From JAKFDI01 sp044508835 (GTDB taxonomy: Bacteria; Pseudomonadota; Gammaproteobacteria; Burkholderiales; Burkholderiaceae_C), in assembly GCA_044508835.1 (NCBI GenBank), contig JBIQHD010000014.1, forward strand, positions 1 to 64,000: a DNA stretch of 64,000 nucleotides, given 5' to 3'. Each line of letters opens with the position of its first letter. Position 1 is the stretch's first letter. Both the position numbers and the translations under genes were made by a program. The notes beneath the pieces were generated by a model. The model was not told where the DNA came from and made no database searches. It saw only the letters and a program-made list of their open reading frames with translations. Shown piece after piece: positions 56,910 to 64,000 of the stretch.

Positions 56910-58092
56910 GCACGCCGGTGTAGCCGTAGAGGTGGCCGCGGGCGATCTCGCCGCCGGCGAAGAAGCCGGCCAGCGGCACGTCGCCCAGCGCGTGGCGGAC
57001 GATGGCGAGCTCCGCCGACGGCCCGCCGAAGTGCGGCCCGCCGCGCCCCGAGCAGCTCACGTACACCGCGCCCGCGATGCCGCGCGCCGGATGCGGCGTG
57101 CCCTCGGTCTCGCTGCTGCGCACCGCGAGCGCGGTGGCCCGCGGCATCGTCTCGGGCTCCAGCGCCTCGCGGATCTCGGCGCAGATGCGCACCAGGTCGC
57201 GCCGCGCGGCCTCGGTGTCGCGGCGGCAGAAGGCGAGCTGCATGCCGTCGGCCACGGGCGCGGCGATGGCCAGGCCGCGCCGGTTGGGGTCGAAGCCGAC
57301 GATGTGGCGCACCAGGGTGTCGGTGCCGAACTGCCCCGGCCGCGCGAGGGCGTCGGCGCGCGCGTCGCTCAGGCCGACCAGCGTGCCCTGCAGGCGCGGC
57401 AGGGCCTCGCGCGGGGCCAGGGCGGCGATGTCCAGGTCGCCCAGCAGGCAGTCGAGCGCCGCCTCGCCGTCGAGCGTGAGCGCGAGGTTGCGCTCGGCCC
57501 GCGTCACGGTGCGCACCGGGCCGACCGGCTGGCAGCCCTGCGTCACGCGCGACACCAGCGCCACCCGCTCGCCGAACGCCACGCCTGACAGGCCGCCCGC
57601 GAACACGCCGTCGGCGAGGTGGCAGCTGCGGTTGCGCGCCGAGGCGAGGCCGCCGAACAGGTAGCCGGTGGCGGTGCGCGCGGCCATCTCGGCGATCAGC
57701 TCGTCGAGGTCGGCGGTGGCGCCGTCGGCATGCACCTGCGCGGTGGCGGCCGCGAAGCCGCCCAGCGGCCGCGCGCCCGAGAACACGCGGAAGTCTTCCG
57801 GCGGCAGCGCGCCGAGCATCACCACGAGCCCGGGCTCGTCGAAGTACTCCACGCCGCTGGCGCACACGCCGACGCCGCTCGCGCCCACCCAGGCCACGCC
57901 CGGCCAGCGCGCCTGGGCGTCGGCCAGCAGCAGCGCGGCCTCGCCGGCATAGGGCTCGGTGAAGTACAGCCAGCCGAGCGTGGGCGCGGCGCCTCCCGCG
58001 GCGGCGCGCTGCGCGTCGACCTGCGCCGCGGCGAGGGCGAGCGCCATGCGCCAGTCGGGGTGCGTGGCGTGGCCGTGCAGGAAGAGGCTCAT
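56887..58092 (-). CDS. FIST-domain sensory protein
   Basis: A 401-residue cytoplasmic protein. FIST_N covers about 30-220 (WVGASGVGVCASGVEYFDEPGLVVML; GYLFGGLASARN) and FIST_C about 230-385, ending AGFFAGGEIARGHLYGYTGVLTVF, which is typical. FIST proteins are thought to bind small ligands such as amino acids and often feed signalling proteins; no kinase or GGDEF gene is adjacent here. It lies upstream of no obvious partner and is preceded, 32 bp away, by phaM on the same strand. Confidence 0.9.
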   Translation of the reverse strand: MSLFLHGHATHPDWRMALALAAAQVDAQRAAAGGAAPTLGWLYFTEPYAGEAALLLADAQARWPGVAWVGASGVGVCASGVEYFDEPGLVVMLGALPPEDFRVFSGARPLGGFAAATAQVHADGATADLDELIAEMAARTATGYLFGGLASARNRSCHLADGVFAGGLSGVAFGERVALVSRVTQGCQPVGPVRTVTRAERNLALTLDGEAALDCLLGDLDIAALAPREALPRLQGTLVGLSDARADALARPGQFGTDTLVRHIVGFDPNRRGLAIAAPVADGMQLAFCRRDTEAARRDLVRICAEIREALEPETMPRATALAVRSSETEGTPHPARGIAGAVYVSCSGRGGPHFGGPSAELAIVRHALGDVPLAGFFAGGEIARGHLYGYTGVLTVFAAR

Positions 58093-58124
58093 GGCGCGCG
58101 CACGCCCCGATGCAGGATCGCCGC

Positions 58125-58760
58125 TCAGCGCTTGCCGCCGGTCTTCTTGCGCGCGCCGCCCTTGGCCGGCGCGGCGCCCGCCGCGGCCGCCTTCATCGTC
58201 TTCTGCACCGCGTCGAGCCCCTGCTTCGTCATGGCCTCGGCCATGTGCTGCGCGGCGCCGGCGGAGCCTTCCTTCATCGCGTTCGAGGCGATCTCCGTGA
58301 ACTGCTGGGTGAGGGCGCCCCACCACTGCATCGGATCGACCGCCGCCGCTGCCGCGGGTGCCGGAGCTGGTGCCGCCGCGGGCGCCTCGGCCGCGGGCGC
58401 CGCCTTCTTCGCCGGCCTGGCGGGTTTCGCCGGCTCGTCCGTCTTCGCGCCGGCGCCGGGCGTGCGGATCATCAGCGCGTCGCGCAGGTCTTCCATCTGC
58501 ACGTTCATCGTCGACAGGGTGGACAGCGTCATGCGCTGCACCTCCAGCGCCTGGATGGTCGTGCCCAGCAGGTGCGCGTTCTGCTCCAGCCAGAACTGCA
58601 CCGTGCGCAGCTCGCCGATGCGCTTGTCGAGCTCGGCCGGGTCCAGCGTCGGCGCCACCCACTGGCCCATGCCGGGCAGCGCGGCGCCCGCGTTCTTCAC
58701 CAGCCCCTGGAGGAAGTCGAAGCCCGGGACCAGCCTGGCGAAATTCTGTGCGTCGGACAT
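58125..58760 (-). CDS. phaM: PhaM-like polyhydroxyalkanoate granule protein
   Basis: A 211-residue protein. The N-terminal PhaM core (1-100) reads FARLVPGFDFLQGLVKNAGA and LDKRIGELRTVQFWLEQNAHLLGTTIQALEVQRMTL. A Pro/Ala/Lys-rich middle and a basic tail (AKGGARKKTGGKR) follow, resembling histone H1-like DNA-binding tails. In Ralstonia-type bacteria PhaM binds PHB synthase and the nucleoid, activating PhaC and distributing granules to daughter cells. The long Ala/Pro linker (110-145) is longer than the core requires. No pha synthesis gene is in the window. Confidence 0.9.
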   Translation of the reverse strand: MSDAQNFARLVPGFDFLQGLVKNAGAALPGMGQWVAPTLDPAELDKRIGELRTVQFWLEQNAHLLGTTIQALEVQRMTLSTLSTMNVQMEDLRDALMIRTPGAGAKTDEPAKPARPAKKAAPAAEAPAAAPAPAPAAAAAVDPMQWWGALTQQFTEIASNAMKEGSAGAAQHMAEAMTKQGLDAVQKTMKAAAAGAAPAKGGARKKTGGKR

Positions 58761-58809
58761 GCGGCGTCTCCTCGAATGGGGGTGCGGGCCATTGTGCCCG
58801 CGGCGCGCC

Positions 58810-59301
58810 TCAGCGCGGGTCGCCCGCGTCGATGACCAGCACCCCGTCGCGCTGCTGCCAGCCCAGGCGCCCGAGCACGTTCATGCCCAGCAGCGGCCGC
58901 TCGCCGAGCGCCGGCAGGGCGGTGACGCGCAGGCGCTCGGCGCGGATGCCGCCGCGCAGCTCGATGTCGGCCGACACCACCTCGCCGGTGACGATGCCGC
59001 CGGCCGTGTGCGACTGCACGCGGCCGATCACCTCGAGCTTCAGCTCGCGCGCGAGCGCGGTGGAGATGGCGGTGCCGGTGGCGCCGGTGTCGACGAGGAA
59101 GTCGACCGCGCGGCCGTTGATCGTGCCCGGCCAGTGGTAGTGGCCGTCGGGGCCGCGGCGGATCTCGATCGTGCCGCCCCGGCTCGAGAAGCGCGTCTGC
59201 GCCTCGCGGTGCGTCCACCACTGCACGCCGAGGAAGACCGCCGTGCCGATCAGCAGCCAGACGATGGCGATGCGCAATCCGCTGGGCAGGTCCCGGTTCA
59301 T
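58810..59301 (-). CDS. Membrane-anchored retropepsin-like aspartic protease
   Basis: A 163-residue protein with one N-terminal membrane helix (about 9-27) and a periplasmic domain with the single retroviral-type active site FLVDTGATGTAIS and the later strand LLGMNVLGRLG. This matches the TIGR02281 clan AA family, which would act as a dimer. Substrates are unknown. Its start overlaps the stop of the fumarylacetoacetate hydrolase family gene by 4 bp, so both are translated from one mRNA. Confidence 0.88.
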   Translation of the reverse strand: MNRDLPSGLRIAIVWLLIGTAVFLGVQWWTHREAQTRFSSRGGTIEIRRGPDGHYHWPGTINGRAVDFLVDTGATGTAISTALARELKLEVIGRVQSHTAGGIVTGEVVSADIELRGGIRAERLRVTALPALGERPLLGMNVLGRLGWQQRDGVLVIDAGDPR

Positions 59302-60290
59302 GCGCTCGGATCGACGATGCGCACCGCCTGGTCGATCGCGCCGAACACGCTGCGCCCGTCGCTGCCCTTCATCTCGATGCGGATGGTGTCGCCGTCGCGC
59401 ATGAACTCCGTCTTCGGCTCGCCGCCCTCGATGGTCTCGATGGCGCGCTTCTCGGCGATGCAGGAGTAGCCGCGCGACCAGTCCTTGTTGCTCACCGTGC
59501 CGCTGCCGACGATGCTGCCGGCGTGCGCGTTGCGCGTCTTGCACAGGTGGGCGATGAGCTGGCCGAAGTGGAAGGTCATCTCCGGCCCGGCGTCGCACAG
59601 GCCGACGCGCTTGCCGTTCCACACGCTTTCCAGGTTCAGGTGCACGCGCCCGCCGCGCCAGGCGCCGCCGAGCTCGTCGGGCGTCGCCGCCACGGGGCTG
59701 AAGGCGGTGGCCGGCTTGCCCTGGAAGAAACCGAAGCCCTTGGCCAGCTCGGGCGGAATGACGTGGCGCAGGCTCACGTCGTTGGCCAGCATCACGAGGC
59801 GGATGCCTTCGAGCGCGTCCTCGGGCGTGGCGCCCATGCGCACGTCGCCCGTCACCACCGCCACCTCGGCCTCGAAGTCGATGCCCATCGCAACGCTTGG
59901 CAGCACGATGTCGTCGCAGGGGCCGAGGAAGTCGTCGCTGCCGCCCTGGTACATCAGCGGGTCGGCGTAGAAGCTCTCGGGCACCTCGGCGTTGCGCGCG
60001 CGGCGCACCAGCTCCACGTGGTTGATGAAGGCCGAGCCGTCGGCCCACTGGTAGGCGCGCGGCAGCGGCGCCATGCACTGCTTCGGATCGAAGGCGAACG
60101 CGTGGCGCGCGCGCCCCTGGTTCAAGGCGTCGTAGAGGTCCTGGAGCTGCGGCGAGAGGAAGTTCCAGTCGTCGAGCAGCTGCTGCATGCGCGTGGCGAG
60201 GCCGGTCGCATAATGCGCCGTCGCCAGGTCGCGCGAGACGACGACGAGCTGGCCGTCGCGCGAGCCGTCCTTGTAGCTTGCCAGTTTCAT
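59298..60290 (-). CDS. Fumarylacetoacetate hydrolase family protein
   Basis: A 330-residue cytosolic enzyme. The metal-binding motif GIDFEAEVAVVTGDV supplies Glu and Asp ligands; KGFGFFQGKPATAFSPVA, GTVSNKDWSRGYSCIAEKR and the N-terminal MKLASYKDGSRDGQLVVVSRD are typical of the beta-proteobacterial group. Members cleave C-C bonds in fumarylacetoacetate-like or related keto acids in aromatic degradation; no tyrosine or homogentisate gene is adjacent, so the substrate is open. ATG 60290 is chosen because upstream residues are basic and unlike the family. It is divergent from the DUF3108 gene with 47 bp between. Confidence 0.9.
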   Translation of the reverse strand: MKLASYKDGSRDGQLVVVSRDLATAHYATGLATRMQQLLDDWNFLSPQLQDLYDALNQGRARHAFAFDPKQCMAPLPRAYQWADGSAFINHVELVRRARNAEVPESFYADPLMYQGGSDDFLGPCDDIVLPSVAMGIDFEAEVAVVTGDVRMGATPEDALEGIRLVMLANDVSLRHVIPPELAKGFGFFQGKPATAFSPVAATPDELGGAWRGGRVHLNLESVWNGKRVGLCDAGPEMTFHFGQLIAHLCKTRNAHAGSIVGSGTVSNKDWSRGYSCIAEKRAIETIEGGEPKTEFMRDGDTIRIEMKGSDGRSVFGAIDQAVRIVDPSA

Positions 60291-60337
60291 GTCGGTGAGC
60301 CTTGCGCCGCGGGTGTTGCCGAAACGCGCCATTGTCG

Positions 60338-61075
60338 ATGCTCTCCCCGCCCCGTCCCCCGCCAGGCCTGCGCCGCCGCGCCTGGCTCGCCGCCATGGCC
60401 GGCACGGCCTGGCTGCCGGTGCGGGCCGCCGCGCGCGCCGTGCCGCCGCCCGACGCCACGCTGCACTACACGCTGCGCCGCGGCTTCCTCTCGGGCAGCG
60501 GCGAGATGCAATGGCGCCGCGCGGGCGACGCCTACGAGCTGACGCTCACCGGCGACGTGGCCGGCTTCTCGGTGCTCACGCAGCACAGCGTCGGCCACGT
60601 CGACGCCTCCGGCCTCGTGCCCGACCGCTTCACCGACCAGCGCGTGCGCCGCGCGCCGCGGGTGGCGAACTTCGAGCGCGCGCGCCATCGCGTCTCGTTC
60701 TCGTCGTCGCCCGAGACCTATCCCATCGTGGCCGGCATGCAGGACCGCCTGAGCTGGATGGTCCAGCTGCCCGCGCTGGTGGCGGCCGACCCCGGCCTGC
60801 GCACGCCCTCGGGGCGGGCGGCGATGTTCGTCGTCGGCGCGCGCGGGGACGGCGAGGTGTGGACCTTCGCCTTTTCGGGCACCGAGGCCGTGCGCACGGC
60901 CGCCGGCACGGTGCAGGCGGGCAAATTTACCCGCCTGCCGCGTAAGCCTGACGACAGCGCCGTCGAGGTGTGGCTCGATCCGGCGCGCCACGGCCTGCCG
61001 GTGGTCGCCCGCCTGGGCGACGGCGGGGGCGGCGACGCCCTCGAACTGCGCCTGCGCGAGTTGCGCCTGCCCTGA
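60338..61075 (+). CDS. DUF3108 exported protein
   Basis: A 245-residue protein with an N-terminal signal that contains GLRRRAWLAAMAG, close to a twin-arginine signal but also usable by Sec. The mature domain (about 38-245) is DUF3108: LHYTLRRGFLSGSGEMQWRRAGDAYELTLTG and DASGLVPDRFTDQRVRR. Such periplasmic proteins are widespread in betaproteobacteria and have no assigned function. The next gene, DUF3567, begins 124 bp downstream and probably has its own promoter. Confidence 0.82.
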   Translation: MLSPPRPPPGLRRRAWLAAMAGTAWLPVRAAARAVPPPDATLHYTLRRGFLSGSGEMQWRRAGDAYELTLTGDVAGFSVLTQHSVGHVDASGLVPDRFTDQRVRRAPRVANFERARHRVSFSSSPETYPIVAGMQDRLSWMVQLPALVAADPGLRTPSGRAAMFVVGARGDGEVWTFAFSGTEAVRTAAGTVQAGKFTRLPRKPDDSAVEVWLDPARHGLPVVARLGDGGGGDALELRLRELRLP

Positions 61076-61199
61076 GGCGCCGCGCGCCTGTAGGACGCCG
61101 CCCCGATCGGGCCGCCGCCGGCCCGTGCGGTGCCGCGCGGGTGCGCGACGGGCTTGAAATTTGCGTCGCACGGCTCAACCTTTCCGGCAAGGAGTCGTC

Positions 61200-61478
61200 A
61201 TGCAAATGCTCTACAACTCGGACAGCTACGCGGTGGTGCAATTCGAGGTGCCCGCCGCGCAGGGTCTGGCAGCCGGAAGCGACGACGCGCTCACGCGCGG
61301 CGGCTACGAGATCGTCGACAAGTTCGCGCGCAAGGAGATCTTCATCGAGGGCGCCCTGGCGGAAAGCTTCAAGGAGGGCGTGCAGGCGCTCATCGAGACC
61401 GAGCCCTCCGAGGAAGAGATCGACGAATACCTGGCGCGCTTCGCCTCCCTCATGCACCAGCCGCTGGTGCTGCACTGA
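61200..61478 (+). CDS. DUF3567 small conserved protein
   Basis: A 92-residue acidic protein, MQMLYNSDSYAVVQFEV at the start and RKEIFIEGALAESFKEGVQALIETEPSEEEIDEYLARF near the end, characteristic of the DUF3567 family of betaproteobacteria. No function is established. AAGGAG lies six bases before the ATG. A TTGAAA is seen upstream (about 61154) without a convincing -10. It is followed by a 122-bp gap before the AAA ATPase. Confidence 0.88.
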   Translation: MQMLYNSDSYAVVQFEVPAAQGLAAGSDDALTRGGYEIVDKFARKEIFIEGALAESFKEGVQALIETEPSEEEIDEYLARFASLMHQPLVLH

Positions 61479-61600
61479 CCCCCGCCCGGGGCGCGCGCCG
61501 CGCCTGAAGCGCCATTGCGCGCAGGGACTTGTGGCTTGACGCATGCTGCGCCAAGATCGATGAGCCTGCCTGCAAGGCTCTGCAGGACGGAGGTGCCCAG

Positions 61601-63895
61601 GTGAAGTCTGAAGGCGATGCGCGCGTGCTGCTGTCGCCGGGGCTGAACGATGCCCCGGTGCTCGACCGCATGTGCTCCCAGTTCGTGCTCACGCTCACGA
61701 TGCGCCATGCGGCGCGCTTCAACCTGCGGCGCGACTGGAACAGCCTGCTCTCGCTCACCGGCCGCCACCTCGTGTGGCCCGCCACCGTGCTGGCGCGGCT
61801 GCGCGCCTTCCTCAACGTGCGCTGCCGCGGCAACGAGCACTGGCGCGGCCACGAGGCGCTGTCGCACGAGGCCTTCATGGAACGCCACGGCGGCTGGCGC
61901 GGACCGTACGAAGAGGCCACGCTGTTCTTCTACGTCGACGAATACATCAAGGACGCGCCGAAGGACCTGCTCGCCGTGCTCGGCGCCACCGCCGACTGGC
62001 TGGACCGCAGCCTGAAGCGCGAGTCCACGCTGGTCGAGAAGAACATCGACGCGCTCGCCGGCCTGCTGCAGCTCAACTCCGCCGAGCGTGCGCTGCTGCT
62101 GTACGGCACGCTGGCGCGCTACCAGCGCGACCTGCGCGGGCTGCTGGTGGAGTTCAAGGTGTCGAATGCGCAGGAGGCCTATGCCGCCATCGCGGCGGTG
62201 GCCGGCGTCAACGCCAACGACGTGGCCGAGGCGCTGCGCGCCGGCTCGCGGCTGGAGCGCATCGGCATGGTCGAGAACCTCATCTCCGAGCACAACATCA
62301 CCGACCTCGCCGACCTGATGAAGGTGAGCGAGCAGCTGCCGCCGGTGCTGATGCGCAAGTACGAAGGCCCGTCCGACCTGATGGCGGTGTTCACGCGGCC
62401 GGCCTCGCGCAGCGAGCTCGTGCCGGCCGACTTCGCCTTCGTCGGCGTCGACCAGCAGGTGCTCACCGCGCTGCTGCGCAACGCGGTGGCGCAGAAGGAG
62501 CCGGGCGTGAACGTGCTGCTCTACGGCCCGCCCGGCACCGGCAAGACCGAGCTCGCCAAGGTGGCCGCGCAGGCCGCGGGGCTGGAGCTCTACGAGGTGG
62601 AATACGCCGACCGCGAGGGCAACTCGCTCAGCGGCCGCGACCGCTACCGCTCGCTGCAGATCAGCCAGGTGTTCCTCAAGGGCAGCCCCAACGTGGCGCT
62701 GCTGTTCGACGAGGTGGAGGACGTGTTCCCGCCGATCTCCAACGACGCCGCGCAGCTCATGGCGCGGCTCGACACCGGCGACGGCGGCACCTCGGGCAGC
62801 GTGAGCGGCAAGGCCTGGGTGAACCAGATCCTCGAGACCAACCCGGTGCCGGTGATCTGGGTCACCAACCGCATCGAGCAGATCGACCCGGCGTTCCGCC
62901 GCCGCTTCCAGTACCACCTCGAGCTGAAGAGCCCGCCGCCGGGCGCGCGGCAGGCGCTGGTGGCGCGGGCGCTGGCCGGCGTGGCGGTGTCCGAGACCTT
63001 CGCCGCGCGGCTGGCCGAGCGCCGCGGGCTCACGCCGGCGCAGGTGCGCACGGCGGTGAAGTTCGCACGGCTCGCCGGCGGCGCGGCCAGCGCCGAGGCG
63101 CTGATCGAGCGCCAGATCGGCAATGCCGACAAGGCGCTCGGCCAGGGCGGCGCCGAGCGCGGCGCGCGCCACGTGGTCACGCGCTACGACCTCGGCCTCG
63201 TCAACATCGAGAGCCGCTTCGAGGTGCCCAGGATCATCGAGGCGCTGCGCCGCAAGGGCCTGGGCACGCTGTGCTTCCACGGCCCGCCCGGCACCGGCAA
63301 GACGGCGCTGGCCGAGCACCTGGCGCAGCGGATGGAGCGGCCGCTGCTGGTGCGCCAGGCCTCCGACATCATGAGCAAGTACGTCGGCGAGACCGAGCAG
63401 AACATGGCGGCCATGTTCGCCGAGGCCGAGGCCGAGCAGGCCGTGCTGCTGCTCGACGAGGCCGACAGCTTCCTGCGCAGCCGCCGCATGGCCGAGCGCA
63501 ACTACGAGGTGAGCGAGGTCAACGAGATGCTGCAGGGCATGGAGCGCTTCGCCGGCGTCTTCATCTGCACCACCAACCTCTTCGACGAACTCGACGAGGC
63601 GGCGCTGCGGCGCTTCACCTTCAAGGTGCGCTTCAAGCCGCTGACGGCCGAGCAGCGCGAACGCATGTTCGTGGCCGAGGCGCTGGGTGGCGACGCCGCG
63701 CTGCTCAGCGCCGAGCGCCGCGAGCGGCTGGCGAAGCTGGACGTGCTGACGCCGGGCGACTTCGCCTCGGTGAAGCGGCAGACCGACGTGCTGGGCGAAC
63801 GCTTCGAGCCCGACGAGTTCCTGTCGCAGCTCGAGGCCGAGCATCGGGTGAAGCCGGAAGTGCGGCAGCAGCGGGGGATCGGCTTCCTGCACTGA
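61601..63895 (+). CDS. Two-module AAA ATPase
   Basis: A 764-residue cytoplasmic protein. The first 280 residues are mostly helical and unrecognised. The first AAA module has Walker A GPPGTGKT (309-316), Walker B LLFDEVEDVFPP and sensor region VIWVTNRIEQIDPAFRRRF. The second has Walker A GPPGTGKT (561-568), Walker B LLLDEADSFLRSR and VFICTTNLFDELDEAALRRF with an arginine-finger-like pair. Both look active, as in Cdc48-like double-ring ATPases. The GTG at 61601 has GGAGG seven bases upstream; a TTG at 61529 would add 24 residues. Targets are unknown. Confidence 0.88.
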   Translation: MKSEGDARVLLSPGLNDAPVLDRMCSQFVLTLTMRHAARFNLRRDWNSLLSLTGRHLVWPATVLARLRAFLNVRCRGNEHWRGHEALSHEAFMERHGGWRGPYEEATLFFYVDEYIKDAPKDLLAVLGATADWLDRSLKRESTLVEKNIDALAGLLQLNSAERALLLYGTLARYQRDLRGLLVEFKVSNAQEAYAAIAAVAGVNANDVAEALRAGSRLERIGMVENLISEHNITDLADLMKVSEQLPPVLMRKYEGPSDLMAVFTRPASRSELVPADFAFVGVDQQVLTALLRNAVAQKEPGVNVLLYGPPGTGKTELAKVAAQAAGLELYEVEYADREGNSLSGRDRYRSLQISQVFLKGSPNVALLFDEVEDVFPPISNDAAQLMARLDTGDGGTSGSVSGKAWVNQILETNPVPVIWVTNRIEQIDPAFRRRFQYHLELKSPPPGARQALVARALAGVAVSETFAARLAERRGLTPAQVRTAVKFARLAGGAASAEALIERQIGNADKALGQGGAERGARHVVTRYDLGLVNIESRFEVPRIIEALRRKGLGTLCFHGPPGTGKTALAEHLAQRMERPLLVRQASDIMSKYVGETEQNMAAMFAEAEAEQAVLLLDEADSFLRSRRMAERNYEVSEVNEMLQGMERFAGVFICTTNLFDELDEAALRRFTFKVRFKPLTAEQRERMFVAEALGGDAALLSAERRERLAKLDVLTPGDFASVKRQTDVLGERFEPDEFLSQLEAEHRVKPEVRQQRGIGFLH

Positions 63896-63905
63896 ACGGA
63901 CGGCT

Positions 63906-63929
63906 CCCTCTCCCGCGCGCGGGAGAGGG
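63906..63929 (+). terminator. Perfect 24-bp palindrome after the AAA gene
   Basis: CCCTCTCCCGCG is followed by its exact reverse complement, 10 bp after the stop codon. It resembles the widespread proteobacterial CCCTCTCCC/GGGAGAGGG element and could work as a terminator or mRNA-end stabiliser; no T-run follows. Confidence 0.6.
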
Positions 63930-63977
63930 TGTGCGTGCGCGGCTGATCTTCGTTGGAGCGCCCCGCGTCCGCATCGG

Positions 63978-64000
63978 CCCCCTCACCCCAGCCCTCTCCC
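63978..64000 (+). repeat. CCCTCACCCCAGCCCTCTCCC element, cut by window end
   Basis: This short sequence is the partner commonly seen beside the palindrome at 63906-63929 in many proteobacteria. Its other arm would lie beyond the window. Confidence 0.5.

Overview
The window is very GC-rich coding DNA of a betaproteobacterium, most likely a Burkholderiales member near the Comamonadaceae. The grounds are a GTP-type PEP carboxykinase, a PhaM-like polyhydroxyalkanoate granule protein, a DUF3567 protein, a Gram-negative porin of the betaproteobacterial type, a glp operon with its own glycerol ABC transporter, and TAXI-type TRAP transport. I see no rRNA, tRNA, CRISPR array, phage or insertion sequence. 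Third codon positions are nearly all G or C, so almost every gene has long shadow frames; the largest lies antisense to the giant gene.

Layout. 1-8 kb (minus): a class III aminotransferase, a TAXI solute-binding protein, a TRAP 4TM/12TM fusion permease with a DUF3394 tail, an Asp/Glu racemase-like protein that lacks its second cysteine, a cupin and a TTC38-like TPR protein. 8.2-31 kb (plus): a type I secretion locus with two different PrtD-like ABC subunits, an HlyD adaptor and a TolC protein, followed by a 4269-residue predicted secreted protein, a lipoprotein, a 7TM sensor kinase and a response regulator. A membrane-tethered receiver protein converges on it. 31.9-36 kb: an OlsB-type acyltransferase, a SnoaL-like protein, a small exported protein and pckG with a terminator-like hairpin in its leader.

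36-47.7 kb: a YafY-type regulator, a VOC protein, glpK and glpR on minus; then on plus glpD and the glycerol ABC transporter genes glpS-glpT-glpP-glpQ-glpU-glpV. The two ATPases are oppositely degenerate. 47.7-51 kb: an acetyltransferase remnant, two DUF1801 proteins, a porin and a DMT exporter. 51-56 kb (minus): glcD-glcE-glcF plus a lipoprotein acid phosphatase. 56-64 kb: a membrane protein, a FIST sensor protein, phaM, a retropepsin-like protease, a fumarylacetoacetate hydrolase family enzyme, a DUF3108 protein, a DUF3567 protein and a two-module AAA ATPase.

How the parts fit. The glp cluster is a complete glycerol catabolic unit (uptake, kinase, dehydrogenase, repressor) and feeds triose phosphate near pckG. 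The glc cluster oxidises glycolate to glyoxylate. The most distinctive part is the type I secretion locus: its cargo combines an N-terminal DUF4347 domain with a His/Cys pair, a nested C-type lectin domain, many cadherin-like domains, thirteen 38-residue repeats and a C-terminal choice-of-anchor U domain, and it sits next to a two-component system. A dispersed palindromic repeat with the core CTGAGGTATCGAAG or CTGAGCTTGTCGAAG marks several intergenic gaps.
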